A stretch of DNA of 36,782 nt from a virus: positions 1-36,782 of IMG/VR virus record IMGVR_UViG_3300044825_002951. The stretch is one strand, 5' to 3'. Shown here in pieces: positions 28,132-36,485 of this stretch. The notes under the pieces are model-generated. The model ran no database searches. It was not told where the DNA came from and saw only the letters and a list, made by a program, of their open reading frames with translations. A program made the translations under genes and the position numbers. The first letter of the stretch is position 1. Each line of letters opens with the position of its first letter.

Positions 28132-29496
28132 TTAGCGCCACGGGCTAGGCGTGCCCCGTGTGCGGATCGTATACTGGCCGCTGGCGGCTTCGTATTCGCT
28201 TTCTTCCACATAGAACCGGTTAGCGTTGGCCAACTGGCCGATCATGCGCTTACCGATATCTCGACAATAGCCTAAGATAAATTCGCCAGGCTGCAACGGG
28301 TAGCCGTTGGCCCGGTAGAATCGATTGTTTGAGAAAATGTATTGATCTTCACTGCGGTAAACCTTTTCGTAGCGGAAAACGCCAATTTGCGGGATCACCA
28401 TGCGCCGGGTATCGCCGTCTTGATCGGCTATGGCCAAAAGGGCCGCCAGCTTATCATATGCGTTGACCGGCTCCGTATACGGGTTACTTTCAATCGTGTT
28501 ATCGTCTTTGATATCGATCACGTTGATACATTCCATCAGGCTGGCCACCTGGCCCACCTGATCGGCTATTGTGGCGTTGGTTGTGCTGCTTTCGTCAAAG
28601 ACCCGCCACCCCGCGCTATGGATCCACCCTTTACACAAAAGCCGGGCGCTTACCCCTTGCCCTTCGTCAAACCGCGTTTCTGACTGGATGGCAGCCAGAT
28701 CCGCCACAATCCGATCCCGCAAGGCTTCGGCCTGATCGGCGCTGGCGTCTCCGTAAACGTACAATAATTCATGATAGCCATAGCGCGCTACGCTTTCGCC
28801 ATCGGTGGCGGGCGTAGTATAGGCGGCGGTGGCGGTTGTAGATCCTTCGGCCAATTCATTGTAGGCAACGATCACGCGATTTGCAAGCCCATCAAGCGTT
28901 ATGGACAAAATAAGATCGTCGATCTGCACTTCGATCCCGTTTACGAAGCCCGACCAAACATCGGTTTTAATCGGGTTGTAAATCGATACGGGCATTCTTG
29001 GCAACTCTGGCAGCCAGTTGATAATACTGTTTAGCTGGCCCTCTACCGCTATTTCGGCTTCGTTGCTGACCCCTAGATCCTGCCAACTCCAACGAATGGG
29101 CCGCATGATAAAGGGCGGGTTAACGATGGGCAAAAAGTCAAACGCTGTCAAGGTGGCGGTAAAATCGGCCAGGCTGGCCAATGTGGGCGGGTTGGGTTGC
29201 GGTGGCGCGATCTCAACGTAAACGCCCGTTTTGGTGGCTTGTAGCGTGCCGCGCAACTCGACATAGGCGCCGACCTGGGTAACCCGTTCCGTAGGTTGCA
29301 ACTCAACGTATACGCCCGCTTGCGTAACACGATCCATTGTGTTGGTAAGCTCGACATAAACGCCCGCTTTGGTGACCTGATCCTCTATTGCCGTCGGTAG
29401 CTGTAACTCAACATAAACGCCCGTTTTGGTGTCGTGTAGGTTGGCCCCGCCCTCTTCGACATAAACGCCCGCTTTGGTGACCCGCTCGTTAGCCAT
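28132..29496 (-). CDS. Tail-tip / hub-like protein with N-terminal VYVEL repeats
   Basis: The protein has 454 residues. The first 95 residues hold six copies of a roughly 11-16-residue repeat with core VTKAGVYVEL (variants DTKTGVYVEL, RVTQVGAYVEL), a repeat I know from phage virion proteins. The remaining part (FLPIVNPPFIMRPIRWSWQD, MPVSIYNPIKTDVWSGFVNG, SITLDGLANRVIVAYNELAE, FSNNRFYRANGYPLQPGEFI) resembles the strand-rich body of tail hub or baseplate proteins. It is located after the tail-tip and LamG-like genes. It is possibly the tail-tip protein that contacts the receptor. Confidence 0.6.
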   Translation of the reverse strand: MANERVTKAGVYVEEGGANLHDTKTGVYVELQLPTAIEDQVTKAGVYVELTNTMDRVTQAGVYVELQPTERVTQVGAYVELRGTLQATKTGVYVEIAPPQPNPPTLASLADFTATLTAFDFLPIVNPPFIMRPIRWSWQDLGVSNEAEIAVEGQLNSIINWLPELPRMPVSIYNPIKTDVWSGFVNGIEVQIDDLILSITLDGLANRVIVAYNELAEGSTTATAAYTTPATDGESVARYGYHELLYVYGDASADQAEALRDRIVADLAAIQSETRFDEGQGVSARLLCKGWIHSAGWRVFDESSTTNATIADQVGQVASLMECINVIDIKDDNTIESNPYTEPVNAYDKLAALLAIADQDGDTRRMVIPQIGVFRYEKVYRSEDQYIFSNNRFYRANGYPLQPGEFILGYCRDIGKRMIGQLANANRFYVEESEYEAASGQYTIRTRGTPSPWR

Positions 29497-29499
29497 AGG

Positions 29500-30537
29500 T
29501 TAGAAACTTCCCGCGCTCTTGATAATTACTTCGGCGCTATTTACATCGCTTTCGCTCCAACTTCCGCCGCCGGGCTTCGTGGTTTGTCGCTCCATAACCG
29601 GGCCGTAACTGGTTGTTAGTGCCTGGCTGGATCCTAAGCTGTCTGTACTCGAAAGGCGGCTACCAAGAATCAACCGGCTATCGGTGCCCGCGTCGCTTTT
29701 CTTTGCCCACGCTACAGGAATCACGGCGCCCACCACATAGCCCACGGGTAGGGTAAAGCTGGCCATTGCGTAATAGTCCAAAAGGTTAGCCGCCGCCGCT
29801 GAAACATACGTGCTATCGTCATCGGGCGCGCCATCATCCACCGCCGCATAGTTGGATCCCGCGCTGGGCGTCCAACCCGCCGCGTGACCGGCCCCGTTTA
29901 CAATCTTAAAATCGAACCGGTAAGAGTTAACAGGCGCGATAGTCTCGCCTACTGTGCTTTCAACGTAGAAATCATCAAAATAACAGTAGTTGCCCCAACC
30001 GTTTGTACTGTTGCGCCCGCCAAAATATACCGCCGTGATCCCGGTGCCGGTGTCACCGCTATAGGTTAGGATCTCAACGCCATCTAGATAGACCTTGATC
30101 GTACCGCTGGCGTTGGAATAGACATGGATCCCAACGTGGAACCATGTGTCCGTTGTAGAAAAACCAACGCTAGCGGCGCCAACGCTGGCCACCTTTGAGG
30201 CGCCTACATACAATTCAAGATCGCCGGTATCGCCTTTCCATTGTAGCGTAATGCTGGTTGCTCCGCTCACGGCCAAACGGAATATGATCGCCTGGCTGGC
30301 GCTGGTTGCGGTGGCTAGGCCCGCATGATTGAGAAAAACCCCGGCCCTGGCTTGATTCACGCTTGAAAAGGCTTTCCCGCGCGGATAGCTGGCGGCGCCA
30401 TAGCGAAAAGAATAGGATCCCGTTTTGGCTTTTGTGTTACTGATCGCACAGCTTGACGCGCCAAGGCTGGAAAGCTCTTCACATTCGTTTATATGTTGCA
30501 TTTCGGCGCCAGATTGCCAGATTCTAGTTACTGTCAT
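29500..30537 (-). CDS. LamG/concanavalin-like tail protein
   Basis: The protein has 345 residues; a G-rich site precedes the ATG. Residues about 35-195 form a jelly-roll lectin-like domain: TGSYSFRYG, TWFHVGIHVYSNASGTIKVY, LDGVEILTYSG and CYFDDFYVES. A second beta domain follows (FTLPVGYVVGAVIPVAWAKK). This is typical of host-binding or structural tail proteins. It lies between the tail-tip and hub-like genes. The ligand is unknown. Confidence 0.65.
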   Translation of the reverse strand: MTVTRIWQSGAEMQHINECEELSSLGASSCAISNTKAKTGSYSFRYGAASYPRGKAFSSVNQARAGVFLNHAGLATATSASQAIIFRLAVSGATSITLQWKGDTGDLELYVGASKVASVGAASVGFSTTDTWFHVGIHVYSNASGTIKVYLDGVEILTYSGDTGTGITAVYFGGRNSTNGWGNYCYFDDFYVESTVGETIAPVNSYRFDFKIVNGAGHAAGWTPSAGSNYAAVDDGAPDDDSTYVSAAAANLLDYYAMASFTLPVGYVVGAVIPVAWAKKSDAGTDSRLILGSRLSSTDSLGSSQALTTSYGPVMERQTTKPGGGSWSESDVNSAEVIIKSAGSF

Positions 30538-30547
30538 TATGCCCCCC

Positions 30548-31882
30548 TTAGACGGTTAACCTACGCGGTTTATAGGTTGCCGTTACATCGAAAATTTGAT
30601 TGATATCTGCCCCATCGGCCCGGTTATCGTGCGCAAAGGTAATAAACTGGTTAGCCCGGCCCGGTACAATTCCGGGATGCTGGCCGATCTCTTGATAGTC
30701 TATGAACTGTTGATCGTCGCTTTCGACGTAGACCCGGCCAATGTAGCCGTCAAAAATAACGGCGGCCACTTCAAACGCATTGTAAAGAGAAACGGCGGTA
30801 GCCTGTAGAAAGCTATCCGCCGGGCAAAGAATCACAAAGTCAATCCCTAGACTATCGGCGGCCTCACTCCGCAAATTAATCGCCAGGCTTAGGGCGGGCG
30901 GCTTCGCTACCATTCCAACCGGTGGCAACTGGATCGCCCCAAGATCTAGGAACCGAAAGCCCAAGCCGGTGTAAGCGTTTACATAAATTTCGGATTGTGG
31001 CGCTTGCGGGCTTCCGGCCCCGCTTGGGTAGTCTAATTGTACGCTGGCGTATAGATCTTCCGCGGGCGGGCTGCCAATCCTGGCGATCACGCGATACCAC
31101 CGCCCGCCAAAGCTGGCTACCAGATCAGCCGAAAGATCCCAAGCGAACTTTTCAGCGTCGATTGACGTTCCCCACGTTACAAGGCGGTAGTAGTCGCCTA
31201 GTGAATCCGTGTCAAGTGTATCGGATCCGCCTAGCGTACTGTCTTCACCCTCCAATAAATGCACTTTAGAATAGGCGTCAAACGTGCTGTAAGCATTATG
31301 AAATAGGTAAAAGCTGTCAATCGGGATCGGGCTTGGGCTATTGTAGGGCGCCACCGTCAAGCGGATCGGCGTTGGGATCTGGCCATCGCCAGCCATCGCC
31401 GGATCGATGAAAAGGGGCGTAAACTGGTTGGTAACAGTAAGGGCCGTTTCTACAAACGGCCCGCTAGGATTGCCCGAAAGCCCAAGCGGGATCTCTGGCC
31501 ATTCCCAAAAATTGAGGCGGGTTAGTTGGATCTCGTATCTTTCGGTTAACTGGCTATGATCGTTCAATGACAAGCTTTTTAAGACCCCGCCCAAGATAGG
31601 CGATACGCGCCAATCGGTTTCACTTGGGCGCTTAAAGCGTAGCCAGATTTTAGACTCGTTAACCGCCGGGCTTAACTCCGCGGCCAGGGCTAGCCAGTTA
31701 TTGATCTCGTCTTTAACTGTTTGCTGGTCGTCGATATCGGCGGCGGCGATCACAATCTCTATACTATCTTCCACTTTTTTAGCCGTGCGCGGCTTCACCC
31801 CTGGATTGTAATCGGTGATCGTGATCCCGTGTACCCCGAAATCATAGTGATTTGTACCATCGGAAAATTGCAACTTGATCAT
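30548..31882 (-). CDS. Tail-tip (distal tail-like) protein
   Basis: The 444-residue protein directly follows the tape measure; its ATG overlaps the tape measure TAA (TAATG). It has an N-terminal beta region (MIKLQFSDGTNHYDFGVHGI, EDSIEIVIAAADI) and WLRFKRPSETDWRVSPILGG. A jelly-roll-like central part (EIQLTRLNFWEWPEIPLGLS onward) and a C-terminal region with QFITFAHDNRADG follow. By position it is the distal tail or first baseplate protein. Homology is not asserted beyond that. Confidence 0.6.
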   Translation of the reverse strand: MIKLQFSDGTNHYDFGVHGITITDYNPGVKPRTAKKVEDSIEIVIAAADIDDQQTVKDEINNWLALAAELSPAVNESKIWLRFKRPSETDWRVSPILGGVLKSLSLNDHSQLTERYEIQLTRLNFWEWPEIPLGLSGNPSGPFVETALTVTNQFTPLFIDPAMAGDGQIPTPIRLTVAPYNSPSPIPIDSFYLFHNAYSTFDAYSKVHLLEGEDSTLGGSDTLDTDSLGDYYRLVTWGTSIDAEKFAWDLSADLVASFGGRWYRVIARIGSPPAEDLYASVQLDYPSGAGSPQAPQSEIYVNAYTGLGFRFLDLGAIQLPPVGMVAKPPALSLAINLRSEAADSLGIDFVILCPADSFLQATAVSLYNAFEVAAVIFDGYIGRVYVESDDQQFIDYQEIGQHPGIVPGRANQFITFAHDNRADGADINQIFDVTATYKPRRLTV

Positions 31883-34089
31883 TACGAAGCCCTTCGATTA
31901 AGAATTTCCCCAACCTTGCGCGCCATTTGGTAACTTACCGCCGTTGCGGCTGGATCGCCCGCAACGTTAACCACGAACTCAGCGCGCACCACGGGCGGCC
32001 CGCTGGCCAGGGCGCGCACGATTGCGGCGGCCAGGGCGTCAACGTCGAACCCGGCCCCGGCTGGCGCTGCCAATGTCAGGGCGGATCCCTTCTCAATCGT
32101 CCCGGCCCGGCTTCGTCCATCGCCACCGCCCACATAACCGGTAAGCCAATCGGGCAACTTCAACATAGAAAACAGATCCGGGATCCGCAACGTACCAAGC
32201 CAGGAAACGAAATTTGCAAGCGTAGTTTTTGCGTTGGTGATCGCGGTTGGGATTGCCGAAATAGCCGTAACGATAGCCTGAAACGGGTTAGAGAAAGTAA
32301 GCCCGCCTAGCGCGTCTTTGAATGAATTCAGGGCGCTTTGGAGCTTATCTGTTAGCCAGTTTTGAACGTCGCGAAAGGTAGCGATCACGGTGTCGAACTT
32401 TGACACGATACTGTTTTTAATAGACTCAAAGCCGCTTTCTGTGTTAGTGCCCAACCCGGTGATCGACGTTGGCAGCGTCGCATCAAGCCAGGTTTTCATA
32501 CTGTTGAAATGGCCCTTGATCGCTTCCCATTTCGTATTAGTCGCGGTTTGGATATTTTCCCAACCGCTCGACCATTTGGTGTGAAGATCGCTTACTGCGT
32601 TGGGTAGGGTAACGGTTAGCCAGGTTGAAACGGTACGCCAAACGCTAGAAATTGCATTCCAAATTGTTTCTAACGTGCGCTGCATTAATTGCCAATTATC
32701 CCGCCAACTATCGGCCAGCCCGGCTAAGCCATCCGGGAACGTTTGTTCTAGCCAGGCTTGGATCGTGTCAAAGATCCCTTGACAAAATTCCCAAACCGCG
32801 GCGGTTTTTTCCTGAATCCCGCCCCAATCGTTTTCCCAAGCCGTGCGCAAAAGTGTAACGGCGGCCAACACGGCGGCGGCGGTGGCGATAATCGGCGCCA
32901 TTGTCACCACAACCGATATAAGCGCCGGGATCACAACCGCCGCAATCGCGATCCCAAGGGCGGTTAATACATCCTGAAACGTGACAAATTGCGCAACCGC
33001 ATCAAAGATCGGCTTAACAAAAGCCACCACGGCGGCGATCCCATCATAGATCGCCAGGGCCATAGTAACGATCTTATCTGCAACGTCAACGGCGGATCCA
33101 GATAGGCCAAAGTTTGACGTTGTAAGCTCTTCGCCCTCTAAAATTGCATCAAGGATCGCTATACTGGCAGCCGAAAGAATTTGTATAAAATTAGCGAAGC
33201 CGCCCACAACCGACGTTAGAACCCCATCAAGGGGCGGAAAATGATCGGCTAGGATCTCGATTGCGTTGGAAATGGCAATCCCGATCACGTTGGCCATTTG
33301 GGTTAGTAGCGGCTCATTTGCCGATAGCCAGGAATTGACCGATCCTAAGCCCGCCGAAAAGCTATCAAAAAGCGGTTTCGTTACAGTCGCTGCCACCCCG
33401 GTAAGCGTATCCATAAACGTAGACCATCGCCCGTCGGCGGTTTCGGCCAGGTTGGATACAAGATCGGTATCAAAACCCATTTCTTGCATAGCCCGCCCGA
33501 CGATCTCAAGGTTGGGAACGCCCTCCTCTTTGAGCTTATTTATAAATTGCCGCGGCAAATTGAACCGCTCGATAATGCTGGTAAAGTCGCCGCTAACCGC
33601 TTCGCGCAGGGCAAAGGCGGCCCCCTCTAGCCCTTGGGCGGGATTACTGGCGGCTAAGATCTCCGCCTTTTCTATTAAGCTTTCTAGCCCTTCGCCGCTG
33701 GCTTTGGATGCTGGCAATAGACCCGCGGTCGCTTTGGCCATCTCATTAAATTCAAAGGGCGTTTTGGCGGCCCGCTCGCGGATCATCTCCAAAATTTCGG
33801 CGCTTTTGGCCCCGTCTTTTGTAAAGGCATTTAGCTGGGCGGTAACGTTTTCCATGCTCTTATTCATGGAAAAGCCCGTAACCGCCGCCGCCGCCATTCC
33901 GCCACCAATCGCCAGCAAACCGCCGCCGGTTACCGCTAGCGCCGTTTTACCTATGCTCTGTAGGGTGCCAAGCGCGCTATTTCCTGAATCGACATAGCGT
34001 CGATTCTGATCAGTGGCGTGTGCATAGCCCGCGTCAAGGCTGGAAGTATCCGCCCCAAAGCGGGCTAATAACTCGGTTACTGTAACCAT
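31882..34089 (-). CDS. Tape measure protein
   Basis: The 735-residue protein sets tail length and is ejected into the host. An N-terminal MVTVTELLARFGADTSSLDA is followed by a Gly/Ala membrane-like stretch (LAVTGGGLLAIGGGMAAAAV). Then comes the conserved tape-measure domain (KSMENVTAQLNAFTKDGAKS, ERAAKTPFEFNEMAKATAGL, LEGAAFALREAVSGDFTSII). Several hydrophobic helices (about 330-420) and Trp-containing repeats (WEFCQGIFDTIQAWLEQTFP, IWNAISSVWRTVSTWL) follow. The tail would be short to moderate, about 110 nm if 1.5 angstrom per residue holds. It is preceded by the frameshifted chaperone. Confidence 0.92.
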   Translation of the reverse strand: MVTVTELLARFGADTSSLDAGYAHATDQNRRYVDSGNSALGTLQSIGKTALAVTGGGLLAIGGGMAAAAVTGFSMNKSMENVTAQLNAFTKDGAKSAEILEMIRERAAKTPFEFNEMAKATAGLLPASKASGEGLESLIEKAEILAASNPAQGLEGAAFALREAVSGDFTSIIERFNLPRQFINKLKEEGVPNLEIVGRAMQEMGFDTDLVSNLAETADGRWSTFMDTLTGVAATVTKPLFDSFSAGLGSVNSWLSANEPLLTQMANVIGIAISNAIEILADHFPPLDGVLTSVVGGFANFIQILSAASIAILDAILEGEELTTSNFGLSGSAVDVADKIVTMALAIYDGIAAVVAFVKPIFDAVAQFVTFQDVLTALGIAIAAVVIPALISVVVTMAPIIATAAAVLAAVTLLRTAWENDWGGIQEKTAAVWEFCQGIFDTIQAWLEQTFPDGLAGLADSWRDNWQLMQRTLETIWNAISSVWRTVSTWLTVTLPNAVSDLHTKWSSGWENIQTATNTKWEAIKGHFNSMKTWLDATLPTSITGLGTNTESGFESIKNSIVSKFDTVIATFRDVQNWLTDKLQSALNSFKDALGGLTFSNPFQAIVTAISAIPTAITNAKTTLANFVSWLGTLRIPDLFSMLKLPDWLTGYVGGGDGRSRAGTIEKGSALTLAAPAGAGFDVDALAAAIVRALASGPPVVRAEFVVNVAGDPAATAVSYQMARKVGEILNRRAS

Positions 34090-34598
34090 TTATGTTACCT
34101 TGTGATAATGGTTGGCGGCGCTGGCTTCGGCGTTGCGGGCGGCTAAGCCCATTTCAAACCATATGATCGGCTGGGTAACCAGATCCCACGGCTTGACCTG
34201 CATATACTTAGCCACCGCGATCAGCGTATACCATTCTGGCGAGTAGCCAACGATCCCGCCGGTTGCGATCCACCTGGCAAGCTGTTGGCTTTCGTAGGGT
34301 TTAGCCTTGATTCCTTTAGAATCATTTCCAAAATTGCGTTAACGAAGTCAATCGGCAAAAGCCGCACGGCGGCCAACTCTAACGGGTAGACCTGGCCCGC
34401 GTCATCAACCAGATCCCATGATTCAACCAGATCCACCAATAACCGGGCCAACGTTTCGCCAGGATTGATCATTGCTTGCTCTTTGCGATCAACCAATTCC
34501 AGCGTTACCGCTTGCGGTTTGTAGACAATGTTTAACTTTTCATCCCCAAAGGGGATCGCCAACGTTTCGCGCTGGGATGTAATTTTGGATAGTTGCAT
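34090..34598 (-). CDS. Tail-assembly chaperone, -1 frameshift (GT) product
   Basis: At 34302-34296 the mRNA reads A AAC CCT, a XXXYYYZ slippery heptamer. A -1 shift after Pro101 continues as YESQQLARWIATGG, then VGYSPEWYTLIAVAKYMQVK, IIWFEMGLAARN and a stop at 34090-34092. The fused protein has 169 residues. The downstream frame has no start of its own, is open upstream of the heptamer and ends one codon before the tape measure ATG. Programmed frameshifting here is conserved in siphoviruses (G/GT in lambda). Confidence 0.75.
34221..34598 (-). CDS. Tail-assembly chaperone, short (G) product
   Basis: The protein has 125 residues, with start ATG at 34596-34598. It contains ETLAIPFGDEKLNIVYKPQA and TLARLLVDLVESWDLVDDAG. 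Then AVRLLPIDFVNAILEMILKE is typical of the chaperone that coats the tape measure protein before tail assembly. The last 24 residues (after residue 101) are translated only if no frameshift occurs. It lies between the tail tube and tape measure genes, the canonical position. Confidence 0.8.
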   Translation of the reverse strand: MQLSKITSQRETLAIPFGDEKLNIVYKPQAVTLELVDRKEQAMINPGETLARLLVDLVESWDLVDDAGQVYPLELAAVRLLPIDFVNAILEMILKESRLNPTKANSLPGGSQPAGSLATRQNGIR

Positions 34599-34617
34599 GA
34601 TTGTGCTTTCCTTTCGA

Positions 34618-35598
34618 TCATAGGCCCGTTAGGGCGTTTTTCACTGCAAAGTAAAACGCTTTACCCCATGTTTCATCATACTTGACATTGAATGTCCATT
34701 CGATAGCGTAAACCCCTTGTTCGTCGCGGAACTCGCCAATGTCCGCCACCGTTGCACAAACATCATGTTGAAACAGGTAGTTTTCGCCGGTGTCAATTTC
34801 GGCCCCGGTGGCTTCGACGCGAAAAAACAACTTTGTACCAACACGGGCGTTATTTAAAAAATCCATTCCTTGGGCGTTGGCAGCCGTCAAAAGTTTAAAG
34901 ACGGCTTTCGGCTCGGTTTCGACATGGGCCGCGAAATTGTCAAGGGCACAATCGACGGGCCAAACCGCCCCAAAGCGGGCGCCGTTTTCAAAGTCGATAT
35001 TGAAAACACGGGTTAGCTTTGTCGTACCAAGATCGGCGCTATCCTCATCACAATAGATACAGACCTGATCGGGCGCTACCGGTACACTTTCGATCTCGGT
35101 TGGGGTAGCCGTCATGGTGATCCCGTCGGTTAGGCGGTTACCAATGGCCGATCCGCGGATCTTGCATTCATCGCGGGTTATGGTGTAACCAAACATGTTG
35201 ATCAGCGTGTAGGCGTTTTTGTGGGCGCGCACGCTGGATCCCTGTTCGGTTGTGTATGTCTTGATTGTGTCTTCGGCGCTTTGGGCGCTTTCATGCTCCC
35301 AAAGATAGGCGGCGGTAGATCCTTGCTGATCAGGCGCTGCATAGGCAACGTTACCGGCCAGCAAATAAACCAGATCGGTATATGACATTTGGCCCTCGAT
35401 GCGGCCTTCTGTCCACTCCTTACCGTAAACCGCCAACGTTGCATACTTGCCGCCCACGGGTTTAAAGTCTTTGATCGAAACTTTGATCCCTGGCGTGATC
35501 GATGTCGCTAGCAACTTTCTGTTAGCCGCTACCGCCGTCCCTGGCGTAACTTCCACGCCAATTTGCACGGCTTGGGCTATGGTCGCAATCTCTGCCAT
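34618..35598 (-). CDS. Major tail (tube) protein
   Basis: The protein has 326 residues; AGGAG precedes the ATG. AVQIGVEVTPGTAVAANRKL, then KEWTEGRIEGQMSYTDLVYL, a central beta domain (LINMFGYTITRDECKIRGSA, GNRLTDGITMTATPTEIESV), FNIDFENGARFGAVWPVD and a C-terminal IEWTFNVKYDETWGKAF are typical of siphovirus tail-tube proteins. The length is on the large side, suggesting an extra surface domain. It lies between the tail terminator and the chaperone. Confidence 0.85.
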   Translation of the reverse strand: MAEIATIAQAVQIGVEVTPGTAVAANRKLLATSITPGIKVSIKDFKPVGGKYATLAVYGKEWTEGRIEGQMSYTDLVYLLAGNVAYAAPDQQGSTAAYLWEHESAQSAEDTIKTYTTEQGSSVRAHKNAYTLINMFGYTITRDECKIRGSAIGNRLTDGITMTATPTEIESVPVAPDQVCIYCDEDSADLGTTKLTRVFNIDFENGARFGAVWPVDCALDNFAAHVETEPKAVFKLLTAANAQGMDFLNNARVGTKLFFRVEATGAEIDTGENYLFQHDVCATVADIGEFRDEQGVYAIEWTFNVKYDETWGKAFYFAVKNALTGL

Positions 35599-35601
35599 TT
35601 G

Positions 35602-36018
35602 CTATAACTCCTGTGTGATTATTCGATACAACCCGCCAACATGGCGGAATTGTATAGTGTCTACGGCTTCAACATACATGATCGGTTGCTCACGGTTGGC
35701 GCCTAAGATCAAGCCGTCATCGGCGGCCCCGCTGGCAGCCTGTAAGAGATCATCGATCCGATCTGCAATTTCAGCCGGGCCGCTGTAACTCTGCGTTTCC
35801 GCCACCGCCTTAACCAGATATAGCCCGCTATTTAGCACTCGGGCCGCCCCCACCACAACCGTATCGGCGCCGGCCTGAAAGTTGTAAATAACATAGGGAA
35901 AGGCGGCCCCCTCCGGTGCAATCCCATCATAGATCCGGTCATCAACTAGCCCCGCCAATGTGGCATCATTCGCTAACTTTTCGTAGATCCACAATAGACC
36001 CCGCGCAACTTCGATCAT
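35602..36018 (-). CDS. Tail terminator / tail completion protein
   Basis: The protein has 138 residues; the start overlaps the preceding stop (ATGA). EVARGLLWIYEKLANDATLA, DRIYDGIAPEGAAFPYVIYN and YLVKAVAETQSYSGPAEIAD, with a closing RHVGGLYRIITQEL, match the DUF3168-like tail terminator pattern. This protein caps the tail tube and joins it to the head. Position just before the tail tube gene supports this. Confidence 0.8.
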   Translation of the reverse strand: MIEVARGLLWIYEKLANDATLAGLVDDRIYDGIAPEGAAFPYVIYNFQAGADTVVVGAARVLNSGLYLVKAVAETQSYSGPAEIADRIDDLLQAASGAADDGLILGANREQPIMYVEAVDTIQFRHVGGLYRIITQEL

Positions 36019-36359
36019 TTGCTGGCTACCTCACTAATTACGCTGTTCATCTGGCCAACATAGCGCGGCCTAACGCTTTCGATTGCGGGCACAAAATACG
36101 GATGGGCGGGTATTAACGTAGTACCGAACTCTAAAAAGATCCCATATTCCGCCCCGACCTTGACGATCCAAATTAGATAACTTTCTGGCCCGGCCTGGAT
36201 CGATGATCGCAGATACCCGGTATCTATAGGCGCCAAAAACTTGGCTAGGGCTTCCACCTGTAGGGCGGTAGCTTCGACAATTTCCGCAATCCTGGCGCGG
36301 GTTTCGGCGGGTAAGCTTGGGGTGATATCGTAAACCAATTCAATGTGACAATTCAGCAT
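36015..36359 (-). CDS. HK97 gp10-like tail-completion protein
   Basis: The protein has 114 residues. The start is the ATG at 36357-36359 with AGGTGAG close upstream. A helix (ETRARIAEIVEATALQVEAL) is followed by the hallmark AKFLAPIDTGYLRSSI, then EYGIFLEFGTTLIPAHPYFV and PAIESVR. This family links head-closure and tail-terminator proteins during head-tail joining. The region between it and the head-closure gene (36360-36465) is filled with palindromic repeats. Confidence 0.85.
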   Translation of the reverse strand: MLNCHIELVYDITPSLPAETRARIAEIVEATALQVEALAKFLAPIDTGYLRSSIQAGPESYLIWIVKVGAEYGIFLEFGTTLIPAHPYFVPAIESVRPRYVGQMNSVISEVASK

Positions 36360-36375
36360 GATCTCACCTGGCGCC

Positions 36376-36485
36376 ACCGCCGGATCTGGCGGTATGGTCC
36401 ACTGGCCGCCGGCGTCATCGCCAGATCTGGCGGTGCTGGAGAAATGGCCAGGCGCGATCTGTGAATCACCGGATAATCACAGATC
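36376..36485. repeat. Repeat cluster between head-closure and gp10-like genes
   Basis: It has two short palindromes (36376-36393 and 36417-36434) and a degenerate copy of the long inverted repeat, GATCTGTGAATCACC-GGATAATCACAGATC (36456-36485). The latter covers the stop codon of the head-closure gene. Flanks match the copies at 19367 and 14551. Confidence 0.85.
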
